16,769 nucleotides of DNA from JAHHLP01 sp041609895 (GCA_041609895.1 JBFIPX010000059.1:1-16769); one strand, 5' to 3'; counted from the first letter of the stretch, positions 8,336 to 14,183 are shown. The notes: generated from the sequence alone by a model not told the origin. Made by a program: numbers and translations.

Positions 8336-9007
8336 ATGGCATCGTCTACTCCAGCGACCGCAACCGCGCACGCCGATGCGCACCCGGCGCACCTGCAGCA
8401 CCACTTCGTTTCGTCGGATCAGCAGTTCGACGCCGCAAAGATGGGCATGTGGCTGTTTCTGGTCACGGAAGTGCTGCTTTTTGCCGGCATGTTTGTGGCC
8501 TATACCGTCTATCGCGTATGGCATCCGGAGGTCTTCGTGGCTGGTGCCACGCTGCTCGATCCGTGGCTGGGAGGTCTTAACACGGTTGTTCTGCTCGCCT
8601 CATCCTTTACCGTCGCTCTGTCCATCCACTTCATCCAGAAGGGGAACCAGAAAGCGCTCCTGATAAACATCTTTTTGACGATGGCAGCTGCCGTGGTCTT
8701 CCTTGTGGTCAAGTATTTCGAGTACACGCACAAGTTTCACCTGGGCATCTTCCCCGGCGAGAATTACGCGTATGCTGATGTCAGCGTACCGTACATCCAA
8801 CAGTTTTTCAGCATCTACTTCGTGATGACCGGCATCCACGGAGTTCACGTGCTGATTGGAATCGGGCTGTTTATCTGGCTAGCCATTCGAGCCGCCAAAG
8901 GACACTTCACGTCCCAATGGTACACTCCTGTCGAGCTGGTAGGACTTTACTGGCACATCGTCGACATCATCTGGATCTTTCTCTTCCCACTGCTTTACCT
9001 CATCTAG
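8336..9007 (+). CDS. coxC: Cytochrome c oxidase subunit III
   Basis: A 223-residue subunit III of the haem-copper oxidase. It binds subunit I and helps sustain proton uptake and turnover, with no metal of its own. Five hydrophobic spans are at about 38-58, 80-98, 107-125, 156-182 and 199-222, so it is the short form without the first two helices of mitochondrial subunit III. Family signatures include KMGMWLFLVTEVLLF (35-49) with the conserved Glu45, IHGVHVLIG (167-175) and GLYWHIVDIIWIFLF (203-217). The N-terminal tail contains many His and Ala residues (residues 8-23). The start is ATG 8336; the stop is followed 18 bp later by coxD. Confidence 0.94.
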   Translation: MASSTPATATAHADAHPAHLQHHFVSSDQQFDAAKMGMWLFLVTEVLLFAGMFVAYTVYRVWHPEVFVAGATLLDPWLGGLNTVVLLASSFTVALSIHFIQKGNQKALLINIFLTMAAAVVFLVVKYFEYTHKFHLGIFPGENYAYADVSVPYIQQFFSIYFVMTGIHGVHVLIGIGLFIWLAIRAAKGHFTSQWYTPVELVGLYWHIVDIIWIFLFPLLYLI

Positions 9008-9025
9008 ATCTTCGACTTAGCCGCC

Positions 9026-9400
9026 ATGCAACACGCGGAAGGCCACGGCCACCACATAACGGCGTTCAGGACACTCCTCTTCACCTTCCTTGCGCTCGTC
9101 GCTTTGACGGTTGTGACCGTCATAACGGCTCAGATAGATCTGGGTGCCATGAACGTCCCATTGGCTCTGACGATCGCAGTCGGCAAAGCGTCCCTCGTCG
9201 TGGCGTTCTTTATGGCCCTTAAATACGACAACAAGGTCAATTTCCTGGTCCTTACTGTCGGGCTGATTATGGTGGTCGTCTTTGTTGTTTTCACATTGTT
9301 CGATACGGCTTTCCGCGGTGATATCGACAATGTCGACGATCGGACGATCGACCAGATCGAGCGGATGGAGTCGGCGGCGGGGGGAGCGGGAGGCCAATAG
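9026..9400 (+). CDS. coxD: Cytochrome c oxidase subunit IV-like small membrane protein
   Basis: A 124-residue protein of the prokaryotic cytochrome c oxidase subunit IV (COX4_pro/CyoD-like) type. It has three hydrophobic spans at about 13-34, 44-66 and 71-92. The second ends in KASLVVAFFMALKYD, matching the usual K-x-x-L-V-x-x-F-F-M-x-L-K pattern, although the commonly seen His in F-F-M-H-L is Ala here. A His-rich start (QHAEGHGHH) and a charged, Gly-rich C-terminus (93-124) flank the membrane part. Such subunits stabilise the complex and carry no redox centre. It follows coxC by 18 bp and is the last recognisable oxidase subunit in the cluster. Confidence 0.88.
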   Translation: MQHAEGHGHHITAFRTLLFTFLALVALTVVTVITAQIDLGAMNVPLALTIAVGKASLVVAFFMALKYDNKVNFLVLTVGLIMVVVFVVFTLFDTAFRGDIDNVDDRTIDQIERMESAAGGAGGQ

Positions 9401-9487
9401 CGACAACCCTCCATGAACCCGCAGGCAGGGGGACTTGGCATAGGGCGTCCTCGTGCACCCAACATCCTGCCGCTAAAAAAATGTGAT

Positions 9488-9545
9488 GGCGAAACAGAAA
9501 TCGCCTTGCCCGGCACAGAGTAATGTGTGTATTGTTTAGCAAGGC
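9488..9545 (+). promoter_or_regulatory. Two overlapping, mutually exclusive hairpins downstream of coxD
   Basis: The 171-bp gap between coxD and the next gene contains GGCGA (9488-9492) paired with TCGCC (9501-9505), and GCCTTGC (9503-9509) perfectly paired with GCAAGGC (9539-9545). The arms share bases 9503-9505, so the two stems cannot form together. A T5 run follows a few bases after the second arm. This could be a weak terminator/attenuator between the oxidase genes and the small gene at 9572, or chance. The rest of the gap shows no clear promoter. Confidence 0.3.
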
Positions 9546-9571
9546 AACTGGTTTTTCCACCTCGATTTGCA

Positions 9572-9874
9572 ATGCTTGTCCTGTTTGCCGTCTTAGGCGT
9601 ATCGCTTGTAGTCTCGCTTTTGGCGTGGGCGATAGTGACAGGTTTCCGTATCTGGGGCAGTGAGCAGGAAGTCGCTCTGGATCGCCACGCTGTCGTCATT
9701 CGGCGTCAGGCGGCGCGCGCGGGAGCCTCGGTACCTGTCGGCGCGAGAGAGATCCGCCAGGATCAGGAGTACGGGGAGTCCTACAAGACGCTATTCGATT
9801 ATGAGTTGGGTCCGGATGGATCCAGCGGCGTTCCGCCGTCCTGGTTTACCGATCTGTGGACGCGTCGCAACTGA
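9572..9874 (+). CDS. Uncharacterised 100-aa single-span membrane protein downstream of coxD
   Basis: I do not recognise this protein. Starting at ATG 9572 it has 100 residues: a hydrophobic helix at about 2-25, then a soluble part with basic residues near 37-54 and the end GVPPSWFTDLWTRRN. There are no cysteines and no haem or metal motif. A GTG at 9527 would add 15 residues, but it falls inside the loop of a predicted hairpin, so the ATG is preferred. It follows coxD in the same direction after 171 bp and ends 2 bp before a convergent gene. It may be an accessory protein of the oxidase cluster or an independent gene. Codon usage looks like that of its neighbours. It is likely a real gene given its clean N-terminal helix, but its function is unknown. 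Confidence 0.6.
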   Translation: MLVLFAVLGVSLVVSLLAWAIVTGFRIWGSEQEVALDRHAVVIRRQAARAGASVPVGAREIRQDQEYGESYKTLFDYELGPDGSSGVPPSWFTDLWTRRN

Positions 9875-9876
9875 TC

Positions 9877-10503
9877 CTAAGCGGACTCCTCTGACTGCGC
9901 CTGAATCGCCTCGATTTCCTTGTTAAGGAATCTGGCAAGGGTATCGTATGATTTCTCGAGGGTCTCCTGAAGATCTTTGTCTTCGCGATTGGCTTTTGCA
10001 CTTATGACCTCAACGATATTGCAGGGTACGCCGTGGGTGGCTGCAACGTATGCAACGGCGTAACCGGTCATGTCGACCGCGTCGGCTATTCGCTGCCAGT
10101 AGGATATCTCGGATTCATCTTCGATTCGATGGTCTTGAGTCACGAGGGTGACCCGTTTCGTGTCGGTCAACGGTGCCTCGAGAGGCATTCGGGGATACGA
10201 GGGTGCGGCTAGCTCGATGCGATCACCCTCAAATACCTGGGATGCGCTGACAATCGTTCTCATCCGCAGCTTCGTATCCAAAGCTGTACAGGTCCCGACA
10301 TGCATGATTCGGCTCAGCTTGTATGCGTTGAGGAGCCGTTCCGTCCGGAGCGTGGCCTTGATCTTGCCGGTGCCAAGAAGTGATACAAGGATGTCGTCGT
10401 CGTGGTAGGATTCTCCCTCGGCAAGGCCGTCAAACCGACCACGTTTATAACCCAAAAGAAACGGTTTGGCCTCCTCCTCTGTTGTAAAAACTATGCCGAC
10501 CAT
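9877..10503 (-). CDS. Nucleoside phosphorylase/MTA-SAH nucleosidase superfamily protein, apparently degenerate active site
   Basis: A 208-residue protein with the fold pattern of the PNP/UDP phosphorylase superfamily, closest by eye to 5'-methylthioadenosine/S-adenosylhomocysteine nucleosidases and futalosine hydrolases. Supporting segments are the N-terminal GIVFTTEEEAKPF (Glu11 aligns with catalytic Glu12 of E. coli MTAN), LLGTGKIKAT (42-51), MHVGTCTAL (67-75) and VDMTGYAVAYVA (143-154) leading into GVPCNIVEVISAKAN (158-172). Two positions differ from active enzymes in my alignment: the V-E-M-E ribose-binding Glu is Thr146, and the Asp of the usual I-S-D is Ala169. The protein may have altered substrate, no hydrolase activity, or a binding role. 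It is divergent from metF, whose product supplies methyl groups for SAM, so a place in methionine/SAM recycling is plausible. The start is ATG 10503. Confidence 0.72.
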   Translation of the reverse strand: MVGIVFTTEEEAKPFLLGYKRGRFDGLAEGESYHDDDILVSLLGTGKIKATLRTERLLNAYKLSRIMHVGTCTALDTKLRMRTIVSASQVFEGDRIELAAPSYPRMPLEAPLTDTKRVTLVTQDHRIEDESEISYWQRIADAVDMTGYAVAYVAATHGVPCNIVEVISAKANREDKDLQETLEKSYDTLARFLNKEIEAIQAQSEESA

Positions 10504-10531
10504 GAACTCTGACCTGATCCGATAGTATGTA

Positions 10532-10556
10532 CACGCTAGTTTTGAATAAAAGCGTG
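10532..10556. promoter_or_regulatory. Inverted repeat flanking a TAnnTTTG-like box between divergent genes
   Basis: In the 98-bp divergent intergenic region, CACGCT (10532-10537) and AGCGTG (10551-10556) form a perfect 6-bp inverted repeat around an AT-rich 13-base centre. TAGTTTTG at 10537-10544 matches the Bacteroidota -7 consensus TAnnTTTG reading towards metF, which would put transcription start near 10550 and leave a ~50-base leader. No convincing upstream TTTG partner is visible. It could be an operator, a promoter, or both for the nucleosidase-like gene and metF. Confidence 0.3.
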
Positions 10557-10601
10557 CTGCTCCAGAAGTGTTCTTCGGCCTCGCGGCGGGACTATTAAGG
10601 G

Positions 10602-11558
10602 ATGAAGATAATTGAACTCTTGGAGGTAAGAAAGGAGCCGATGGTCTCCTACGAGATCATTCCGCCGGTACGCGGTGGATCGGCCAAGGAGATATTCGAA
10701 ATCATCGAATCTCTGGTTGAGTTTGAACCCCCATTCATAGACGTCACGAGCCATTCTGCGCAGGTCTATTATGAGGAGATGCCCGATGGTACCTGGCGGC
10801 GTCGCATCAAGAGGAAGCGCCCTGGCACTCTCGGGCTGTGTGCGGCCATAAAGGGACGATTCGGCATCGAAACGGTGCCTCACCTCTTGTGTAATGGCTT
10901 CAGCCGCGAGGAGACCGAGGACGCCCTGATCGAGCTCAACTACCTCGGCATACAGAATGTGATGGCTCTGCGCGGAGACGACAATGGTTACGAAAAGTCG
11001 TTTGCAGCGGAAAAGTCCGTCAATAAGCAAGCGCACGATTTGGTTGCACAGATCTCCGCGATGAACCGTGGCCGGTACCAAGAGGAGCTTATCGATGCTG
11101 AAGCCACGGATTTTTGCATCGGAGTGGCAGGCTACCCTGAGAAGCATATCGAAGCGCCAAACATGGCTTGGGACATCCTGCATCTAAAGCGCAAGGTGGA
11201 TGCGGGGGCGCACTACATCACGACTCAGATGTTCTTCGATAATCAGCACTACTTCGATTTTGTTGAACGATGCCGGGAGGTCGACATTGATGTGCCGATC
11301 TTGCCCGGGCTCAAGATCATCACCTCGAAGAAGCAGCTCAAGTCTCTACCCGGGCGTTTCTACCTCGAGATACCCGAATCTCTTGCGGCGGAAATCGAGG
11401 CGGCCGACGACCGGCACGTTGCAGAGATTGGCGTGCGGTGGGCCGTTGATCAGAGCGAGGAGCTGTTCGAACGCGGAATACCGTGCCTGCACTTCTACAT
11501 CATGCAGACCTCCCGACACATCCGCGAAGTAGTTTCCCGTCTACGGAAGATCGCCTGA
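10602..11558 (+). CDS. metF: Methylenetetrahydrofolate reductase
   Basis: A 318-residue TIM-barrel flavoprotein that reduces 5,10-methylenetetrahydrofolate to 5-methyltetrahydrofolate for methionine synthesis in the cytoplasm. Diagnostic features are VSYEIIPPVRG (15-25), in which Glu18 is the expected catalytic acid, DVTSHS (47-52), VPHLLCNG (92-99), and MALRGDD (121-127), the conserved L-R-G-D loop near FAD. Also present are GVAGYPEKH, followed by YITTQMFFDNQHYFDF and PGLKII, which are the family's folate- and FAD-contacting stretches. The length is slightly above the usual ~290-300 residues, with a Bacteroidota-like insert after GDD. The ATG at 10602 is immediately preceded by AAGGG, too close for a standard ribosome site. 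It ends 1 bp before the convergent hpf gene. Confidence 0.95.
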   Translation: MKIIELLEVRKEPMVSYEIIPPVRGGSAKEIFEIIESLVEFEPPFIDVTSHSAQVYYEEMPDGTWRRRIKRKRPGTLGLCAAIKGRFGIETVPHLLCNGFSREETEDALIELNYLGIQNVMALRGDDNGYEKSFAAEKSVNKQAHDLVAQISAMNRGRYQEELIDAEATDFCIGVAGYPEKHIEAPNMAWDILHLKRKVDAGAHYITTQMFFDNQHYFDFVERCREVDIDVPILPGLKIITSKKQLKSLPGRFYLEIPESLAAEIEAADDRHVAEIGVRWAVDQSEELFERGIPCLHFYIMQTSRHIREVVSRLRKIA

Positions 11559-11559
11559 C

Positions 11560-11877
11560 CTACCGGTGGTAGTCTTTGGCGGTATCCTTGAGTTTGGCTT
11601 TGTACCGAAGCAGTTGGCGCCTAAGGCCGTCGGTGCAGCCATCAATCGCCAACTCGTGGCTATCCGCGGATTCCTTTGCTGATAGCGTCTGTCGATAGAC
11701 AGTGATCACGATCTCGGCCGAGTACTGATCGACGGCACGGCCGTTCGCCAGGTCGAGGATTACGTGAGCCGCCGTAATACCGTCGTAGTACTGTTGAAGC
11801 TTGTCAATGCGGTCTTGTACGAAATTGCGAAGATCATCTGATATGGAGAAATGTCGTGCGGTGATTCGAGCATTCAT
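11560..11877 (-). CDS. hpf: Ribosome hibernation-promoting factor, short form (HPF/RaiA family)
   Basis: A 105-residue protein of the sigma-54 modulation/HPF/YfiA family, which binds the decoding region of the 30S subunit and idles ribosomes in slow growth. The beta-alpha-beta-beta-beta-alpha pattern is evident: NARITARHFSIS (2-13), the helix SDDLRNFVQDRIDKLQQYY (13-31), strands through AAHVILDLA and YSAEIVITVY, and the helix SHELAIDGCTDGLRRQLLRY (73-92). The C-terminal helix ends in a lysine-rich stretch (KAKLKD) as in RNA-binding relatives. It is the short type, lacking the C-terminal dimerisation domain of long HPF. It is the last gene of a minus-strand group (csp, 151-aa protein, ybeY, hpf), and 96 bp separate it from ybeY. 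Confidence 0.9.
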   Translation of the reverse strand: MNARITARHFSISDDLRNFVQDRIDKLQQYYDGITAAHVILDLANGRAVDQYSAEIVITVYRQTLSAKESADSHELAIDGCTDGLRRQLLRYKAKLKDTAKDYHR

Positions 11878-11973
11878 ATGGTTCGTTTCTGGATTTCGAG
11901 ACGTTCACACATCAGAACCTTTGGCCGACAGGCGACACCCTAATCACACCTCTTGACCCACAAGGTTCCTGGT

Positions 11974-12450
11974 TCATTCTGGTCGTTCGGAATCGGAGGC
12001 CTTGAAGCTCCGAATGAGCGATTCCTGCTTCTTTCGCATCCTTTCCGCGTCCGCCGAATTCTTGTCACGGTAACCAATGAGATGGAGCAGTCCGTGCACG
12101 ACATAGCGTAGCACCTCCTCACGAAAGGTCGCGTCAAATTCCCGGTGGCGCTCGTTCGCAGTATCCAGATCCACGTACACCTCGCCCTCGATTTTGCCGG
12201 AGCCTGATTCGAAATCAAAAGCGAGAACGTCTGTCGGACTATCGTCCCCCAGGAAGCGGCGATGCAGTTCCTGGTGTTGAGCCCGTTCGCATAGTATGAC
12301 CCCGAGATAGTCAATGCTGACTTCTTCGATTCGAAGAATCATCGCGACGAAGCGCCGAATCTCCTCCTCGTCGACCGCTAAGGTTGGATGACTTATCGAG
12401 ACGTCGAGACCCGTTGGTACGCCTCCTGCTTTGAGACTATCCGAGGTCAT
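11974..12450 (-). CDS. ybeY: Endoribonuclease/rRNA maturation factor YbeY
   Basis: A 158-residue YbeY (UPF0054) metalloprotein that acts in 16S rRNA 3'-end maturation and ribosome quality control in the cytoplasm. The core motifs are SPTDVLAFDF (71-80), EGEVYVDLDTA (88-98) and the metal site VVHGLLHLIGYRDKN (117-131). The consensus is H-G-x-L-H-L-x-G-Y-D-H; His119 and His123 are kept, but the third ligand position is Asp129, as I recall for Bacteroidota homologues (G-Y-K-D-K). The frame extends to a TTG at 12480, but that adds only an Arg/Ser-rich leader; ATG 12450 gives the normal length. It overlaps the upstream gene by 14 bases, implying coupling. Confidence 0.92.
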   Translation of the reverse strand: MTSDSLKAGGVPTGLDVSISHPTLAVDEEEIRRFVAMILRIEEVSIDYLGVILCERAQHQELHRRFLGDDSPTDVLAFDFESGSGKIEGEVYVDLDTANERHREFDATFREEVLRYVVHGLLHLIGYRDKNSADAERMRKKQESLIRSFKASDSERPE

Positions 12451-12892
12451 CAAAAAGCGAATCCGAGAGCGAGAGCGCAACGCTGCTCATGATCAACTCG
12501 GGTGGCAGCTTCGTGAAGTCTGCCGATAGCAAGCGATCTGCCACATTCGCGTACATGGAGCAGCCGGCGATGCGTTCTACGACCAAACCACTGGTTGCCT
12601 CTCCACTCTTGGCGACGAAGATCACTTCGCCGAGCTCCTTGCTTGCGATGTAGCCTGTGCAATCCTGGATCTGCAGGAACGAGCTAGTGGCGTAAATCGA
12701 CACGATGTTAATCGTTCCGTCGTCGAGGAGCGCGTCAGGAATCGTTACACGTGAACGGATCTCGAGAGCGAGAGACCTTCCGCTGGTTTCGTCTGTGAGA
12801 TCGAACCGGTACGCGCCCCCATCAAGTTTTGGCTGTACCTCGAGAACGGAAGCAATCCGTTCGATGTCTTCATCCGAAAACGTGAACGCCAT
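12437..12892 (-). CDS. Uncharacterised 151-aa soluble protein overlapping ybeY
   Basis: I do not recognise the family. The protein is predicted soluble, with no signal peptide or membrane helix. It starts with a helix-like acidic segment (FSDEDIERIASVLEVQ, 4-19), continues as a probably beta-rich core (about 25-100: alternating strands such as SLALEIRSRVTI and INIVSIYATSS), and ends with ELIMSSVALSLSDSLFDDLG. Three cysteines are present (near residues 78, 110 and in none of the usual metal pairings). The stop overlaps the start of ybeY by 14 bases, so the two are probably translated together. Upstream on the same strand is csp and downstream are ybeY and hpf, so a role in RNA or ribosome handling is a fair guess, but nothing in the sequence proves it. 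The ATG at 12892 is clear. Confidence 0.75.
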   Translation of the reverse strand: MAFTFSDEDIERIASVLEVQPKLDGGAYRFDLTDETSGRSLALEIRSRVTIPDALLDDGTINIVSIYATSSFLQIQDCTGYIASKELGEVIFVAKSGEATSGLVVERIAGCSMYANVADRLLSADFTKLPPELIMSSVALSLSDSLFDDLG

Positions 12893-12956
12893 AGGGTGGC
12901 ACGAGACGATGCGCGAAGGGTACGTTGCCGACGATTTGAATTAGCGCGAGGACGGC

Positions 12957-12980
12957 AAAAAGATAGCCTGCGCAACAGGC
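12957..12980 (-). terminator. Candidate intrinsic terminator after the cold-shock gene
   Basis: On the minus strand GCCTG-TTGCG-CAGGC (12980 down to 12966) is a perfect 5-bp stem with a 5-base loop, followed by TATC and then TTTTT at 12961-12957. It lies 29 bp past the csp stop, which is the expected place. The stem is short and the T run is offset by four bases, so termination may be weak, allowing some read-through into the 151-aa gene and ybeY. Confidence 0.42.
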
Positions 12981-13008
12981 AAAAACAATGAGAAGGAGGC
13001 CGCCCGAG

Positions 13009-13299
13009 TCAGTCCCGTCCGTTCTGGGAATGGTACTCGGGATAGTCTCTCCCGGAACCATCTCCTGCCTCCGGCTCCTCACCGTCCGACAGTGCGACGA
13101 CATTAAGTGCGTGCTGTCCCTTCGGTCCGTCGGACAACTCGAATTCCACCTCTTGTCCGGTCTTCAGCGTCTTGAACCTGGTTTCCGAAACGATTTGAGA
13201 GTAGTGGACGAAGATGTCGGGCCCACCGTCGGGGTCCACAACAAAACCGTAGCCTTTCTTGGCGTCGAACCACTTGACAACGCTCTTGACGGTTGCCAT
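13009..13299 (-). CDS. Cold-shock domain protein with acidic C-terminal tail
   Basis: A 96-residue cold-shock family protein, a single-stranded RNA/DNA-binding OB fold that acts as an RNA chaperone. The start MATVKSVVKWFDAKKGYGFV contains RNP1 (KGYGFV, about 15-20), and RNP2 is DIFVHYS (about 28-34). The core ends near residue 70 (GQHALNVVAL). The tail EEPEAGDGSGRDYPEYHSQNGRD is an extension beyond the usual ~67 residues and is acidic and polar. The same frame stays open far upstream, but the true start is ATG 13299, fixed by the family N-terminus and by AGGAG at 13311-13307, seven bases away. It is divergent from the DUF423 gene, and 123 bp between them should hold its promoter. Confidence 0.93.
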   Translation of the reverse strand: MATVKSVVKWFDAKKGYGFVVDPDGGPDIFVHYSQIVSETRFKTLKTGQEVEFELSDGPKGQHALNVVALSDGEEPEAGDGSGRDYPEYHSQNGRD

Positions 13300-13306
13300 C
13301 GAAAGT

Positions 13307-13311
13307 CTCCT
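13307..13311 (-). promoter_or_regulatory. Strong ribosome binding site of the cold-shock gene
   Basis: AGGAG on the minus strand lies seven bases before ATG 13299. It is the best Shine-Dalgarno in the window, where most genes have weak or none. It decides the start against the much longer upstream open frame and suggests high translation. Confidence 0.7.
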
Positions 13312-13422
13312 GATGTTCCTACCCATCGCGGCTTTTGTTCTACGGCGGTTCGACGACTTGCGAAGGCTGAACCTGCGCTCCCCGCGCTTGTAGAAGGGTC
13401 GCGATTCTATACAAAACAACCC

Positions 13423-13827
13423 ATGTCTGGAAGGGTCTTTCTTCTTATCGGCAGTCTGGCCGCAAGCATTAGTGTGCTGGCCGGTGCGTTCGGTGCTCAT
13501 ATGCTCTCTGAGAGCCTGGGAGAGCGGTTTGACGTGTTTGAGACGGCGGTTCGTTACCAGATGTATCACGCCGTCGGGCTGGTGATTGTGGGACTTCTGG
13601 CTGCTCGTCTTAATGGGACCGACGCGCACCTTCGACGCGCAGGATACCTGTTTATCGCCGGCATCCTGCTGTTCAGTGGCAGCCTCTACGCACTCGTGCT
13701 TCTGGATGTGCCTGCGCTAGGAGCGGTGGCACCGGTAGGTGGGCTCAGCTTTATCGCGGGATGGATCTTCCTCGGTATGGCGGGCTGGCAGGGGAGGCGC
13801 CGCGGGGAAGAGATTGGCCCAGACTAG
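13423..13827 (+). CDS. DUF423 family small membrane protein
   Basis: A 134-residue protein of the DUF423 (YgdD-like) family, whose function is not established. It has four hydrophobic spans at about 4-24, 47-63, 73-95 and 99-121. Family signatures are GAFGAH (21-26), TAVRYQMYHAVGL (41-53), LLFSGSLYAL (82-91) and APVGGLSFIAGW (103-114). The same reading frame is open upstream to 12988, but that part is antisense to csp and lacks family similarity; ATG 13423 gives the normal DUF423 length. There is no clear ribosome site. The stop TAG lies within a CTAG shared with the convergent gene on the minus strand. Confidence 0.9.
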   Translation: MSGRVFLLIGSLAASISVLAGAFGAHMLSESLGERFDVFETAVRYQMYHAVGLVIVGLLAARLNGTDAHLRRAGYLFIAGILLFSGSLYALVLLDVPALGAVAPVGGLSFIAGWIFLGMAGWQGRRRGEEIGPD

Positions 13828-14183
13828 ACGATGTCGTCTTGCTCAAAGAGGAGTGTAATGCTCGGCGTTAGATTGTTCTTCCGAGCAAGGGCGATCATCT
13901 CCGCAGCTGTCTGTTCGGCCGTTCGGTACGTTCGATACTCGTTGCTGTCGACGGCGAGCGCGTACCCGATGTCGTCCTTGTCCGAGGGGGTGTAATCTTC
14001 CCACTCGGTCGCCTCTTCTATTATGAACTGATCTTCTTCAGGCGAATAGGCCGCAATGAAACACTCCTTGAGGGCCGCCTCGTCGATCAGACTCAGATTC
14101 CCCAGTGCTCCATACTCTTCATCATAGAAGAGTGTCTCGGCGATTAGCTTGACGGTAAACGATTCAGTGTCGAAGCTTGGCAT
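13824..14183 (-). CDS. Uncharacterised acidic 119-aa protein
   Basis: I do not recognise the family. The protein is soluble and strongly acidic: 27 Asp/Glu against 7 Lys/Arg by count. It has no signal peptide and no membrane helix. Acidic clusters lie at SPEEDQFIIEEATEWEDY (47-64) and SDKDD (67-71), with a helix-like end segment AEQTAAEMIALARKNN (89-104). Its last four bases overlap the end of DUF423 on the other strand. Upstream, 129 bp separate it from lipB in the same direction. The reading frame is unbroken, starts with ATG and has ordinary codon use, so it is probably real. Acidic character could hint at a moderately salt-adapted host or a basic partner, but neither can be shown here. 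Confidence 0.68.
   Translation of the reverse strand: MPSFDTESFTVKLIAETLFYDEEYGALGNLSLIDEAALKECFIAAYSPEEDQFIIEEATEWEDYTPSDKDDIGYALAVDSNEYRTYRTAEQTAAEMIALARKNNLTPSITLLFEQDDIV

Noticed and set aside
11915..11968. GAACCTT / AAGGTTC inverted repeat between ybeY and hpf
   Set aside because: It is a perfect 7-bp repeat but has a 40-base loop, no T run and no promoter-like context; chance is the simplest explanation.
12870..13103. 77-aa minus-strand frame bridging csp and the 151-aa gene, with a hydrophobic helix-like stretch
   Set aside because: After the csp stop there is no ATG, GTG or TTG in frame, so it would have to start inside csp and run into the next gene. The region also fits a csp terminator hairpin. 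A coupled small membrane protein cannot be fully excluded, but support is poor.
12988..13422. Long N-terminal extension of the DUF423 reading frame
   Set aside because: It is antisense to the cold-shock gene and resembles no protein; DUF423 proteins start near the ATG at 13423.
13300..13629. Upstream extension of the cold-shock reading frame on the minus strand
   Set aside because: The cold-shock family start and a strong AGGAG both fix ATG 13299; the extension is opposite DUF423.
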